DNA of 47,158 nucleotides from Bacteroidota bacterium (GTDB lineage: Bacteria > Bacteroidota > Bacteroidia > AKYH767-A > OLB10), in NCBI GenBank assembly GCA_025352785.1, contig JANXSD010000125.1, positions 1-47,158 of the forward strand, read 5' to 3'. Position 1 is the first letter of the stretch. Every line of letters starts with the position of its first letter. Under the pieces are notes generated by a model that worked only from the letters and a program-made list of their open reading frames with translations, did no database searches and was not told where the DNA came from. Of the stretch, positions 33,491 through 43,017 are shown piece by piece. A program made the translations under genes and the position numbers.

Positions 33491-35962
33491 TTAGTTTCCT
33501 CCTTCGAAATAATTTCCAATACTGATTATTTGAGCAAAAACTCCAGCTGCTGTCACTTCTGCCCCAGCCCCAGGGCCTTTCACAACAAGCGGACGATCAT
33601 GATAACGATCGGTGGTAAAGGAAACTATATTATCACTTCCTGACAAATGATAGAATGGATGAGTCGTATCCACCTCGAGTAATGAAACAGTTGCTTTTCC
33701 CTTTTCAAGTTTTGCAATGAAACGCAAATGCTTGTTTTTAGCTGCAGCCTTTTTTCTACGCTCTTCAAACACCGCATCCGAAGCTACTAATTCTTTCATG
33801 AAATCTGCAACTGTTTTTGCTTTTAAACAATTTGGAGGAAGAATTTGTTCCACCTTAATATCTTTTAACTCAAGTGCTAATCCTGTTTCACGAGCAAGTA
33901 TTAATAATTTTCTTGCGACATCAGTTCCTTTCAAATCATCTCGAGGATCAGGTTCTGTATAACCTAACTCTTTTGCTTTAATTACTACGTCACTAAACTT
34001 AACACCCTCTTTATAATTATTAAAAATATAGGAGAGAGTTCCTGATAATACTGCTTCGATAGATATTATTTTATCGCCACTTGTTAGTAAATCATTTAAA
34101 GTGCTAATGATTGGTAATCCTGCTCCAACATTAGTTTCATACAAAAAACGAACATTACGTTTGCGTTCTATTTCGCGGACTTGCTTATATTGTGCATAGC
34201 TACCCGCATTTCCAATTTTATTAGGAGTCACAACTGAAATACTTGCATCTAAAATTTTTGCATAATACGATGCCACATCTTCACTTGAAGTGCAATCAAC
34301 AAAAATACTTTGCGGCAAATTTAATTCTTTCATGCGTTCTATAAATCCTTGCATGGTCATTTTCACGCCATCATTATCAAAATATTCACGATAACGTTTT
34401 AAGTTAATTCCATCAGCATGAAAAAACATTTTCTTACTCGTTGCAATTCCCGCAACACTTATCTCTAGCATTCGTGCTTCTTTTAAAAACTGCTTATGCT
34501 TTTCAATTTGTTTGATTAAAGTATTTCCAATCAATCCTGCTCCTACCAAATAAACCGAAAGTGTTTTCACATCTGACAAAAAGAAAGTTTGATGCAATGC
34601 ATTCAATCCCTTTATCAAATCAACTTTATGAATTACTGTAGAAATATTTAATTCGGATGAACCTTGAGCCGTTGCAACAATGCTAATTCCATTTTTTCCA
34701 AGTGCTTGAAATAATCTTCCAGAAACACCAGGAGTATTGCGCATATTTTCACCAATCACCGCAATGATGCTTAATTCATTTTCAACTTTGATAGGTTCTA
34801 ACAAATGATTTTTTATCTCTAATAAAAATGCCGAATCAATTGATTTTTTAGCGTACGCTGCGTCACCGGGTTTAACAGCAAAAGTGATGGCGTGTTCTGA
34901 TGAGCCTTGCGTAATTAAAATTACATTTACTTTCGATAATGACAATGCATTAAATAGTCGAGCTGAAATTCCAGACACACCAACCATTCCACTTCCTTGT
35001 AACGTAAGCAAACTAATCTCATCAATAGATGAAACTCCTTTAATTAAAAAAGGACCCCCATTTGATTTTGTAGAAATTAATGTCCCTTCCGCTTCAGGAC
35101 GGAAAGTATTTTTTATACGTAATGGAATTGATTTTTCTAATGCTGGTTGAATCGTTGGCGGATGAATAACCTTGGCACCGAAATGCGACATCTCCATTGC
35201 TTCCTCATACGTCATGGTAGGAATTGAAAATGCTTTTCTAACTTTACGTGGATCAGCTGTCATCACTCCATCAACATCCGTCCATATTTGAATTTCAGTA
35301 ACATTTAAAGCAGCACCAACTATTGCAGCAGTATAATCAGAACCTCCTCTTCCTAATGTTGTTGTTTCATTTCGTGATGTTGAAGCAACGAATCCTGTTA
35401 GTACTTCAACTTCATTTTTTGTCGTACGAAAATGTGATCGCAAATTTTTATTTGTCAATTCGAAATCAACTAATGCAGATCCAAATGTCTCATCGGTTTT
35501 AATAAAATTACGTGCGTCCATAAAACCTGCGCGCATTTTTTGATTCTTAAAACTTGAAGCAACCATTTTAGCACAAAGCAATTCTCCATGTCCGCTAATA
35601 AAATCAAGTGTGCGTGACGAAAGTTCACCAACCAAAAATACTCCGTGAAGAATGTCATGTAATCCAGAAAATAATTCTTCCACATGATCGTGAACCGATT
35701 TGTCTTTCATCAATCCTAAATCACGAATTGCATGTTGATGTCTAGTTCGAAGTTTATTAAAAAGGTCGGTATAAGCTACTTCATGATTAGCAGCCATCCT
35801 ACTAATTTTAATCAGTTCATCCGTAACGCCAGTCATTGCTGAAACAACAACTGCAATCTTTTCCTTCTTATTCTTCTTAAGACGTTGGATAATTATATTT
35901 CCAACTTTTTGGATATTGCGGGCATCGGCAACCGATGTTCCACCAAATTTTAATACGATCAT
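33491..35962 (-). CDS. thrA: Bifunctional aspartokinase / homoserine dehydrogenase
   Basis: This 823-residue fusion carries the first and third enzymes from aspartate toward threonine and methionine. The aspartokinase half begins KFGGTSVADA and includes GRGGSDYTAA. A pair of ACT regulatory segments follows (about 310-455, with SGISARLFNAL and PGVSGRLFQAL). The homoserine dehydrogenase half starts at the nucleotide-binding VYLVGAGLIGNTL (about 468) and includes TPNKIGNAG and DDLKGTDVARKLLIL. Length equals the E. coli-type ThrA. ACT domains suggest threonine feedback. It leads the operon; a TTTG-ending box (AATATTTG) sits 17 bases before the ATG. I see no leader-peptide attenuator. Confidence 0.95.
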   Translation of the reverse strand: MIVLKFGGTSVADARNIQKVGNIIIQRLKKNKKEKIAVVVSAMTGVTDELIKISRMAANHEVAYTDLFNKLRTRHQHAIRDLGLMKDKSVHDHVEELFSGLHDILHGVFLVGELSSRTLDFISGHGELLCAKMVASSFKNQKMRAGFMDARNFIKTDETFGSALVDFELTNKNLRSHFRTTKNEVEVLTGFVASTSRNETTTLGRGGSDYTAAIVGAALNVTEIQIWTDVDGVMTADPRKVRKAFSIPTMTYEEAMEMSHFGAKVIHPPTIQPALEKSIPLRIKNTFRPEAEGTLISTKSNGGPFLIKGVSSIDEISLLTLQGSGMVGVSGISARLFNALSLSKVNVILITQGSSEHAITFAVKPGDAAYAKKSIDSAFLLEIKNHLLEPIKVENELSIIAVIGENMRNTPGVSGRLFQALGKNGISIVATAQGSSELNISTVIHKVDLIKGLNALHQTFFLSDVKTLSVYLVGAGLIGNTLIKQIEKHKQFLKEARMLEISVAGIATSKKMFFHADGINLKRYREYFDNDGVKMTMQGFIERMKELNLPQSIFVDCTSSEDVASYYAKILDASISVVTPNKIGNAGSYAQYKQVREIERKRNVRFLYETNVGAGLPIISTLNDLLTSGDKIISIEAVLSGTLSYIFNNYKEGVKFSDVVIKAKELGYTEPDPRDDLKGTDVARKLLILARETGLALELKDIKVEQILPPNCLKAKTVADFMKELVASDAVFEERRKKAAAKNKHLRFIAKLEKGKATVSLLEVDTTHPFYHLSGSDNIVSFTTDRYHDRPLVVKGPGAGAEVTAAGVFAQIISIGNYFEGGN

Positions 35963-36295
35963 AATGCTTATTAAGAGAACAAATATTACGGAAAAATTAG
36001 ATTTATGTTCCTAAAGTCCAATCTTTCTCCAATTATTTTTATTGTCACTTCAAGATAGAGCCTTTTTAATCAAAACTATTTAAACAGGAAATAATACTTT
36101 ACTCTTTAAAGTACATAAACACTAACCATTTCAGGTCATTTACGTATGAAATCCCCTCTTAGGATTTTGGTTTATAAACAAATAAATGGGCTAAAGTTCT
36201 GATTCTAATTATCTTAGTATTAATATGCTAGGAATTTAAAATTTGTCCTCTTTGTTCAAAACAACTACCTTCGCAGCCCTAAAAATTTGAGTTTT
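35963..36295. other. Divergent intergenic region thrA / pyrophosphatase
   Basis: About 333 bases lie between the two divergent starts. It contains the near-canonical pyrophosphatase promoter and a weak -7-like AATATTTG for thrA. No attenuator, riboswitch-like fold, small ORF with a promoter or repeat was found in the middle. Confidence 0.45.
36242..36273 (+). promoter_or_regulatory. Promoter of the pyrophosphatase gene
   Basis: TTTG (36242-36245), a 20-base spacer and TACCTTCG (36266-36273) form a near-consensus promoter, with 22 bases to the ATG at 36296. Confidence 0.6.
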
Positions 36296-38821
36296 ATGCA
36301 AAATTTAATTTATCTAATTCCCCTACTTGGTATCATCGGTCTGATCGTAATGGCCATTAAATCAGCATGGGTAAGTAAGCAAGATGCTGGCGATGCAAAG
36401 ATGCAAGAGTTGGCAGGCTATATTGCCGATGGAGCAATGGCATTTCTAAAAGCAGAATGGAAAGTACTTGGTATTTTCGTAACATTCGCAGCTATTTTAT
36501 TAGCTTATTCAGGCACTATTCACGAGGTGAATGGTAAAGAAATCCACTCAAGTTGGATTATAGCGATCGCCTTTATTATTGGGGCAGTATTTTCGGCTAC
36601 CGCTGGTTATATTGGGATGAAAGTCGCTACGAAAGCAAATGTACGTACTACACAAGCTGCTCGAACAAGTTTAAAACAAGCTTTAAAAGTATCTTTCACG
36701 GGTGGAACCGTAATGGGATTAGGTGTTGCTGGTTTAGCAATACTTGGTTTAGGAGGATTATTTATTGCATTCCTAAACATTTTTGCAGGCTTAGGTGCCG
36801 ATACTGTTAGAACTTCCATCGAGGTACTTACGGGATTCTCCTTAGGTGCTGAGTCGATTGCATTATTTGCACGAGTTGGTGGTGGTATCTATACGAAAGC
36901 AGCCGATGTAGGTGCTGACCTTGTTGGTAAAGTAGAAGCAGGAATTCCTGAAGATGATGTTCGTAATCCAGCAACAATTGCGGATAATGTAGGTGATAAT
37001 GTTGGTGACGTTGCGGGTATGGGAGCCGATTTATTTGGTTCGTATGTAGCAACGATTTTAGCTACCATGGTATTAGGACAAGAGATTACGGTAACAGATA
37101 ATTTTGGTGGAATGTCGCCAATTTTATTACCAATGGTAATATGTGGTTTAGGAATTCTTTTCTCGATTGTTGGGACTTGGTTCGTTTCTATTAAGGATGA
37201 TAAATCAAATGTTCAAAGTGCTTTAAACCTCGGTAATTGGGCTTCGATGCTCATTACTGTTGTAGCATCTTACTTTGTTGTGATGTGGATGTTGCCCGAT
37301 GGCGATATCACTTTACGTACAGTAACTTTTACGAAGATGGGCGTGTTTATGGCAATTATTGTAGGTACTATCGTTGGTGCAATTATGAGCATTGTTACCG
37401 AGTATTATACTGCCATGGGCAAAGGCCCAGTAAATTCTATTATTCAACAAAGTTCAACCGGACATGCTACTAATATCATTGGTGGTTTATCGGTAGGGAT
37501 GAAATCAACTGTTGTCCCAATTTTAACTTTAGCAGCTGGTATTATGGCATCATTTCATTTTGCCGGATTATATGGAGTAGCAATTGCTGCTGCTGGTATG
37601 ATGGCTACTACTGCGATGCAATTAGCCATTGATGCTTTTGGACCTATTGCTGATAACGCAGGTGGTATTGCTGAAATGAGTCAACTACCTCCAGAGGTTC
37701 GTGAGCGTACCGATAATTTAGATGCTGTTGGAAACACAACTGCTGCAACAGGAAAAGGATTTGCGATAGCTTCTGCTGCATTAACATCATTAGCATTATT
37801 TGCGGCTTTTGTTGGAATAGCTGGTATTCATGCAATCGATATTTACAAGGCGAATGTACTTGCCGGATTATTTGTTGGTGCAATGATTCCATTTATTTTC
37901 TCAGCATTATGTATCCAAGCTGTTGGTAAAGCAGCTATGGACATGGTTCAAGAAGTTCGTCGTCAATTTCGCGAGATTCCAGGAATTATGGAATACAAAG
38001 CAAAACCTGAATATGAAAAATGTGTTGCCATATCTACTAAAGCATCACTTCGAGAAATGTTAATGCCTGGTGCAATTGCTTTGATTACTCCTTTAATAGT
38101 TGGATTCACTTTTGGCCCTGAGGTTTTAGGTGGTTTATTAGCCGGAGTGACTGTAAGTGGAGTCTTGATGGGGATTTTTCAATCGAATGCTGGTGGTGCT
38201 TGGGATAATGCAAAGAAATCATTCGAAAAAGGAGTGATGATTAATGGAGAAATGTTTTACAAAAAATCGGAGCCACATAAAGCTTCTGTAACGGGTGATA
38301 CTGTTGGTGATCCATTTAAAGATACCTCTGGTCCGTCAATGAATATTCTAATTAAATTAATGTCGATTGTTTCATTGGTTATCGCTCCTTATATTGCGGT
38401 AACTGGTGGGGATGAAGGGAATATGATGGGTTCTGATTGCTGTAAGGATAAAGCCAATACAGAATGTATGATGGGTCATGATATGCAGATGGGAATGAGC
38501 TGTGAGATGGACTCAGCAGGCAACTGTGTGATCGATACAGCAACGTGCAACAAATGGATTGCTGAAGGCAAATGCGATAGTACTGATTGTTTAAAGATGG
38601 AGAACGGCAAATGCACCATGAAACATGATGCTTGCTCAAAAGCCGCGATGGGCGATTGTTGTTCAAAAGAAAAAATGAAAGAATGCAAAGAACACGGAAT
38701 GCAGTGCAAAGGTGATATGAAAAATCATGATTGCTCTAAAGGTTGTTCCAAAGAATGCATGGAACAATGCAAAGCACATGGAATGCAATGCAAAGGCGAA
38801 ATGAAAGACTGCTGTAAATAA
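36296..38821 (+). CDS. hppA: Membrane-bound ion-pumping pyrophosphatase with Cys/Met-rich tail
   Basis: I use the ATG at 36296; a TTG at 36287 would add three residues. About 700 residues form the 16-helix pump that couples PPi hydrolysis to Na+ and/or H+ export. The catalytic motif [18 protein letters not shown] and the Asp-rich [21 protein letters not shown] are intact. [12 protein letters not shown] carries Ala rather than Lys, which marks the K+-dependent class. After the last helix ([12 protein letters not shown]) comes an unusual tail of about 130 residues with 21 Cys, 17 Met and 5 His, including two copies of an HGMQCKG(D/E)MK unit. The known topology puts the C-terminus on the periplasmic side. 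Metal binding is inferred. A terminator follows. Confidence 0.93.
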   Translation: MQNLIYLIPLLGIIGLIVMAIKSAWVSKQDAGDAKMQELAGYIADGAMAFLKAEWKVLGIFVTFAAILLAYSGTIHEVNGKEIHSSWIIAIAFIIGAVFSATAGYIGMKVATKANVRTTQAARTSLKQALKVSFTGGTVMGLGVAGLAILGLGGLFIAFLNIFAGLGADTVRTSIEVLTGFSLGAESIALFARVGGGIYTKAADVGADLVGKVEAGIPEDDVRNPATIADNVGDNVGDVAGMGADLFGSYVATILATMVLGQEITVTDNFGGMSPILLPMVICGLGILFSIVGTWFVSIKDDKSNVQSALNLGNWASMLITVVASYFVVMWMLPDGDITLRTVTFTKMGVFMAIIVGTIVGAIMSIVTEYYTAMGKGPVNSIIQQSSTGHATNIIGGLSVGMKSTVVPILTLAAGIMASFHFAGLYGVAIAAAGMMATTAMQLAIDAFGPIADNAGGIAEMSQLPPEVRERTDNLDAVGNTTAATGKGFAIASAALTSLALFAAFVGIAGIHAIDIYKANVLAGLFVGAMIPFIFSALCIQAVGKAAMDMVQEVRRQFREIPGIMEYKAKPEYEKCVAISTKASLREMLMPGAIALITPLIVGFTFGPEVLGGLLAGVTVSGVLMGIFQSNAGGAWDNAKKSFEKGVMINGEMFYKKSEPHKASVTGDTVGDPFKDTSGPSMNILIKLMSIVSLVIAPYIAVTGGDEGNMMGSDCCKDKANTECMMGHDMQMGMSCEMDSAGNCVIDTATCNKWIAEGKCDSTDCLKMENGKCTMKHDACSKAAMGDCCSKEKMKECKEHGMQCKGDMKNHDCSKGCSKECMEQCKAHGMQCKGEMKDCCK

Positions 38822-38840
38822 TTAAAAAATATAGATTGAT

Positions 38841-38872
38841 AAGAAAGGCTACCTGAGAGGGTAGCCTTTCTT
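38841..38872 (+). terminator. Terminator of the pyrophosphatase gene
   Basis: A 13-base perfect stem (38841-38853 with 38860-38872) has a 6-base loop TGAGAG, 19 bases after the hppA stop, followed by ATTT. It is a strong hairpin with a short T-tract. Confidence 0.8.
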
Positions 38873-38873
38873 A

Positions 38874-38906
38874 TTTGCATTAGAAATTCAATATCTACTA
38901 TCTTTG
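38874..38906 (+). promoter_or_regulatory. Promoter of the TMTC-like gene, touching its start codon
   Basis: TTTG (38874-38877), a 21-base spacer and a perfect TATCTTTG (38899-38906) end only 4 bases before the GTG start at 38911. The expected transcription start falls at or next to the start codon, suggesting a leaderless mRNA or a later true start. Confidence 0.5.
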
Positions 38907-38910
38907 ACAG

Positions 38911-41028
38911 GTGCAGAAAAAACCACAAAGACCAATTCCCGCCCAACCGAAAAGTAGTGTGCCGGAAGTAAAACCTATTCAACAGAAATGGATTTATTTA
39001 ATCGTTGCAGCTTTCGCATTCTTGCTTTATGCAAATACTATTAAATCAGATTATACTGTTGATGATGGAACAGTTTTGAAAAGCAATAAATATACTACAG
39101 CAGGAATTAGTTCCTTAGGAAAGATTTTTACGTCTCCTTATCGAGCAGGATTTTGGAATCGTAAAGAAGGTTTATACCGTCCACTTTCAGTGGCGATGTT
39201 TGCTATTGAATGGCAGATTGCACCAGGAAAACCAATGTTAAATCATAGCATCAATGTTTTGCTATATGCGCTAACTGCCGTGGTTTTATTTTCAGTAATG
39301 AAAAAATTATTACATGCTCAGCATCCATTAATTCCGCTTATCGCTACGTTATTATTTATTGCGCATCCACTCCATACAGAAGTTGTAGCAAACATTAAAA
39401 GTCGTGATGAGATTTTAAGTTTATTATTCGGATTATCATCCGTATACTTTTTGTTGAAATATGTTTCATCCAATCAAATGAAATGGATCATCATATCGGC
39501 ATTCGTTTATTTTCTCTGCTTACTTTCTAAGGAGAGCTCAATTACATGGATTGGTGTTTTTCCTCTCGTATTGTGGTGTTCAAAAAAATTAGATGTAAAA
39601 AAAATTGCGTTGAAAATGCTCCCATTCATTGGTGTAATTATTATCTTTTTTATCATCCGACATTTTGTTCTGGGGACAATAATCAGCACCGATTTTCAAC
39701 TGTTGCTGATCAATAATTCTCTTCTGGCATCAACAAGTTCCATCGACAGATTTGCAACTGCATTATTCATTCTTGGAAAATATTTATGGTTATTATTTTT
39801 TCCGATACATTTAGTTTTCGATTATTCTTTTAACACAATTCCTATTGTTAAAATCAGCAGTATGGAAGCCATTGTTCCTTTGCTAACCTTTACTGGATTA
39901 TTTATTTATGCGTTGGTAAAATTTAAAGAGCGAACCATGATTTCATTTGGGATTCTCTTTTTCATTGGAACGGTAATTTTAGTTTCCAATATTTTTTTCC
40001 TGATAGAAGCCACAATGGCGGAAAGATTTTTATATACTCCTTCACTAGGCTTTTGCATTGTAATTGCAATTCTTGCATCTAGTTTAATCTCAAAAAAATC
40101 AAGTAAAACAAAAAAGGAATTGACAGTAAGTGATTTTAAAAGTAACACTTTATTGCTCGTTCCATTCGCAATAATATTATTTTTATTTAGTGCTAAAACG
40201 ATAGCTCGAAATGCTGATTGGAAAAACAATCTTACCCTTTTAGCAAAAGATGCTAAAACATCTCCTAACTCAGCTCGTATTTGTTATGCTTATGGAAGTG
40301 CGATTTTAATTGAGCAAGCCTTAATTGAAAAAGACCTTACTGTAAAGCAGCAATATTTAGATCAAGCAATAGAGCAATTAAAAAAGGGAGTGAGTATTAT
40401 TCCAAATTATAATGATGCGTGGTATCATTTAGGGATTGCCTACAAAGAAAAAGAAGACGCCAAAAATGCTGTAATGGCTTTCGAGCAAGCTCGAGCATAC
40501 AAACCATTTGATGATGCGGATCACCTTACAAGCTCCGGCATTGCTTATGGAATGGCAGGACAATACGACAAAGCTATTGCTGATCTTCAACAAGCAATTC
40601 ATTATGATTCTACCTCCGCAGATGCGTATAATAATTTAGGACTATATTTAAGTGAATCAGGAAATTTAGAAGCTGCATTAAAAGCCTTTGATCGAGCATT
40701 ACAATTGAAGAAAGATTTTGACAAAGCATATTATAACAGAGGTAATGCATGGGCAAAAGCAAATGATTTTAACAAGGCAATTATTGATTATAAAAATGCA
40801 TTAATTAGTCATCCCGATTATGGAGATGCATTAAATAATATTGGAAATTGTTATGCAGCGATGCAAAAACCAGATTCGGCAAAACCATGGTTTGAGAAAG
40901 CTGTTATTGCAGATCCACAAAATATGAAAGCTGCACTTAACTATGGCATCACCTTAAAAATGCTTGGTGATAGTGTTGAAGCCATGAAATATATTCAACG
41001 TGCTCAATCATCAGGATTAATACACTAG
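38911..41028 (+). CDS. TMTC-like membrane protein with C-terminal TPR repeats
   Basis: This 705-residue protein starts at GTG. The first 420 residues hold about ten membrane helices. A DD motif after the first helix (YTVDDGTVLKSNKY) and an NxRxEILS-like segment (NIKSRDEILSLLFGLSS) resemble the glycosyltransferase-C fold of TMTC/DUF1736-type proteins, which use lipid-linked sugars. The C-terminal part has about six TPR repeats (about 450-690, e.g. ADAYNNLGLYLSESGNLEAALKAFDRAL), probably facing the periplasm. A protein glycosylation or envelope-assembly role is inferred. It leads a tight three-gene group (gaps of 8 and 2 bases). Confidence 0.78.
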   Translation: MQKKPQRPIPAQPKSSVPEVKPIQQKWIYLIVAAFAFLLYANTIKSDYTVDDGTVLKSNKYTTAGISSLGKIFTSPYRAGFWNRKEGLYRPLSVAMFAIEWQIAPGKPMLNHSINVLLYALTAVVLFSVMKKLLHAQHPLIPLIATLLFIAHPLHTEVVANIKSRDEILSLLFGLSSVYFLLKYVSSNQMKWIIISAFVYFLCLLSKESSITWIGVFPLVLWCSKKLDVKKIALKMLPFIGVIIIFFIIRHFVLGTIISTDFQLLLINNSLLASTSSIDRFATALFILGKYLWLLFFPIHLVFDYSFNTIPIVKISSMEAIVPLLTFTGLFIYALVKFKERTMISFGILFFIGTVILVSNIFFLIEATMAERFLYTPSLGFCIVIAILASSLISKKSSKTKKELTVSDFKSNTLLLVPFAIILFLFSAKTIARNADWKNNLTLLAKDAKTSPNSARICYAYGSAILIEQALIEKDLTVKQQYLDQAIEQLKKGVSIIPNYNDAWYHLGIAYKEKEDAKNAVMAFEQARAYKPFDDADHLTSSGIAYGMAGQYDKAIADLQQAIHYDSTSADAYNNLGLYLSESGNLEAALKAFDRALQLKKDFDKAYYNRGNAWAKANDFNKAIIDYKNALISHPDYGDALNNIGNCYAAMQKPDSAKPWFEKAVIADPQNMKAALNYGITLKMLGDSVEAMKYIQRAQSSGLIH

Positions 41029-41036
41029 ATTTAATT

Positions 41037-41567
41037 ATGCGATTATCAATAATTTTTATTTGGGTAGTTTTCAGCTCCTGCAATAATTCAGAAGGAATAA
41101 AAACATCGAATCAATTTTTTCAGGTGAAAGAATATTTCATTAAGCAAGCTGAAGCATTACAGAATAATAATATTCATCTGCAAAAAAGTATTATGAGAGA
41201 TCATAAAGAAGAAAGTAAAAATATTGTTTCTGTAGATTGGAAAAAAGAATTACGTCCTTTCGAAGACTGTGATTTGAATAAGCCAGCATGGAAAAAATCA
41301 TATAAAGCAGATACATTTTATTTATCCAATCAAAAGTACCTCATCTATGATGCACTGGAACCAAAACTTTCAGTACGGAAATTAGAAGTGATATTTCGTG
41401 CTGATACGGTTTTTATGGTTAAGATAAGTATCGAGAGAAAAAATGCCTATTACCAATCTAGTCAGCAGTTACAATATGAACCATGGAAAGGATATACTGT
41501 CATTGGTTCACAAAAGGTAATTCTTGCAGATCCTACCAATTTTAATATCAATGCTATCTTCCATTAA
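41037..41567 (+). CDS. Small lipoprotein of unknown function
   Basis: This 176-residue protein has a short lipoprotein signal: hydrophobic 3-12, then lipobox FSSC with Cys15. The mature part is charged and helical at first (FFQVKEYFIKQAEALQN), then beta-rich (SVRKLEVIFRADTVFMVKISIERK). No family is recognised. It begins 8 bases after the TMTC-like gene and ends 2 bases before the thioredoxin-like gene, so the three are probably one transcript with a shared envelope role. Confidence 0.65.
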   Translation: MRLSIIFIWVVFSSCNNSEGIKTSNQFFQVKEYFIKQAEALQNNNIHLQKSIMRDHKEESKNIVSVDWKKELRPFEDCDLNKPAWKKSYKADTFYLSNQKYLIYDALEPKLSVRKLEVIFRADTVFMVKISIERKNAYYQSSQQLQYEPWKGYTVIGSQKVILADPTNFNINAIFH

Positions 41568-41569
41568 CT

Positions 41570-42721
41570 ATGGTAAATTCACTACAACTTTTATTTGGAA
41601 TCTGGTTAGGGATGTTATCATTACCAGGTGAAAAGCTGCCATTTAATTTTGATTTACAAAAAGTGAATGGTAAAATTGTGATGATCATTCATAATGCAGA
41701 AGAAAGAATTAAATGTGATGAAGTTACAGCGAGTGGAGATTCTTTATTCATTCGCATTCCTGTTTTTGACTCCGAATTTAGAGTAAAAATTTCGGACAAA
41801 ACGATGAATGGTATTTGGATAAACTATGGAAGAAAAGGAAATCCTTCGATTCCTTTTGAAGCGGAATATAATAATGCGAATCGATTTCCTATTACAAAAA
41901 AACCTGCTGTTGATGTGAGTGGAAGATGGGAGGTTTGGTTTGATGAAGGCACTCCCGATTCATCACTTGCGATTGGCGTGTTCAAACAAATTGACGAAAA
42001 AGTTAGTGGAACATTTTTAACAGAAACAGGTGATCATCGATTTTTAGAAGGCATTGTAAATGGCGATTCATTAATGCTAAGTGTATTTGATGGATCACAT
42101 TGTTGGTTATATAAATCGCATGTTACCAATGATCATATCCATGGAGTGCAATGGTCGGGATTAACTTACAAGGGTTCATGGAAAGCAAAGCGGAATGATA
42201 CTATTCAATTGCGAAATCCTGAAACTATTTCTCATGTTGAAGGTACATTAGCCTTTACATTTCCTGATGTTGATAGCAATCTAGTTTCATTAAGTGATTC
42301 GCGTTTTAAAAATAAAGTGGTAATCATTCAGATCATGGGATCATGGTGTCCAAACTGTATGGATGAAACTGCATTCTTATCTGAATATTACAAAAAACAT
42401 CATGAGGAAGGATTAGAAATAATTGGATTGGCATTCGAACGATTCCCTGAGTTTGCAAAAGCAAGTTTGAATGTCAAGCGTATAGCGAAACGTTATGATG
42501 TAAACTATCCATTATTAATAGCTGGCGTTTCAGGAAAAGAAAATGTGGGAAAAACAATCCCGCAATTGAAGGATTTCATAAGCTTTCCTACGTGTATTTT
42601 TATTGATCGAAATGGCAAAGTTCAAGAAGTGCATGCTGGATTTTCAGGACCTGCTACAGGAACTGATTACCAGCAGTATATTAGAAAATTCACACTCAAA
42701 GTGACGCAAATGTTACGGTAG
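41570..42721 (+). CDS. TlpA-like thioredoxin-domain protein
   Basis: This 383-residue protein has a hydrophobic N-terminus (about 4-18) that may be an export signal, an N-terminal beta-rich region of unknown kind (about 25-215), and a C-terminal thioredoxin-fold domain (about 225-380). The redox motif is WCPNC (Cys260 and Cys263), with FPTCIFIDRNGKV as the cis-Pro side. TlpA/ResA-type proteins reduce disulfides in exported proteins. It closes the operon of the TMTC-like protein and lipoprotein. The extra N-terminal region is common in Bacteroidota homologues. Confidence 0.8.
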   Translation: MVNSLQLLFGIWLGMLSLPGEKLPFNFDLQKVNGKIVMIIHNAEERIKCDEVTASGDSLFIRIPVFDSEFRVKISDKTMNGIWINYGRKGNPSIPFEAEYNNANRFPITKKPAVDVSGRWEVWFDEGTPDSSLAIGVFKQIDEKVSGTFLTETGDHRFLEGIVNGDSLMLSVFDGSHCWLYKSHVTNDHIHGVQWSGLTYKGSWKAKRNDTIQLRNPETISHVEGTLAFTFPDVDSNLVSLSDSRFKNKVVIIQIMGSWCPNCMDETAFLSEYYKKHHEEGLEIIGLAFERFPEFAKASLNVKRIAKRYDVNYPLLIAGVSGKENVGKTIPQLKDFISFPTCIFIDRNGKVQEVHAGFSGPATGTDYQQYIRKFTLKVTQMLR

Positions 42722-43017
42722 TTTTTTAATAAATTAAGTTCCAAAAACAAATCGCCTAAAGCAAGTAGCAAGATTTCTACATTTTTCTTATAAACATCAC
42801 AATGAAAAACCTTAATTTCGCCAACTATTTAGGTCAGTTTGCCTAATATTTCATTGCTTTTTGCCAATCATTACTCACCTTTGAGAGAATAATCCAATTT
42901 GATGGATTTAAACACAGATTATCTAATAGAAAAGAGGCTAAAAATTCCATATCAATTATTGGTGGTCTTCTATTAACTTATCATTAAAAACACAAAACAA
43001 AATTATATTTTAAGTCT
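42722..43017. other. Intergenic region before the lysyl-oxidase-like gene
   Basis: About 296 AT-rich bases. I see no terminator hairpin after the thioredoxin-like gene, no clear TAnnTTTG promoter near the next start, and no open frame. Confidence 0.4.

Noticed and set aside
35963-36060. Leader-peptide attenuator for the thr operon
   Set aside because: No short ORF rich in Thr/Ile codons and no alternative hairpins were found; the -7-like box suggests a leader of only about 10 bases.
38379-38982. Open frames opposite the Cys-rich tail and the next gene start
   Set aside because: They are on the antisense strand of well-supported genes, have no promoter or family resemblance, and arise from the repeated codons of the tail.
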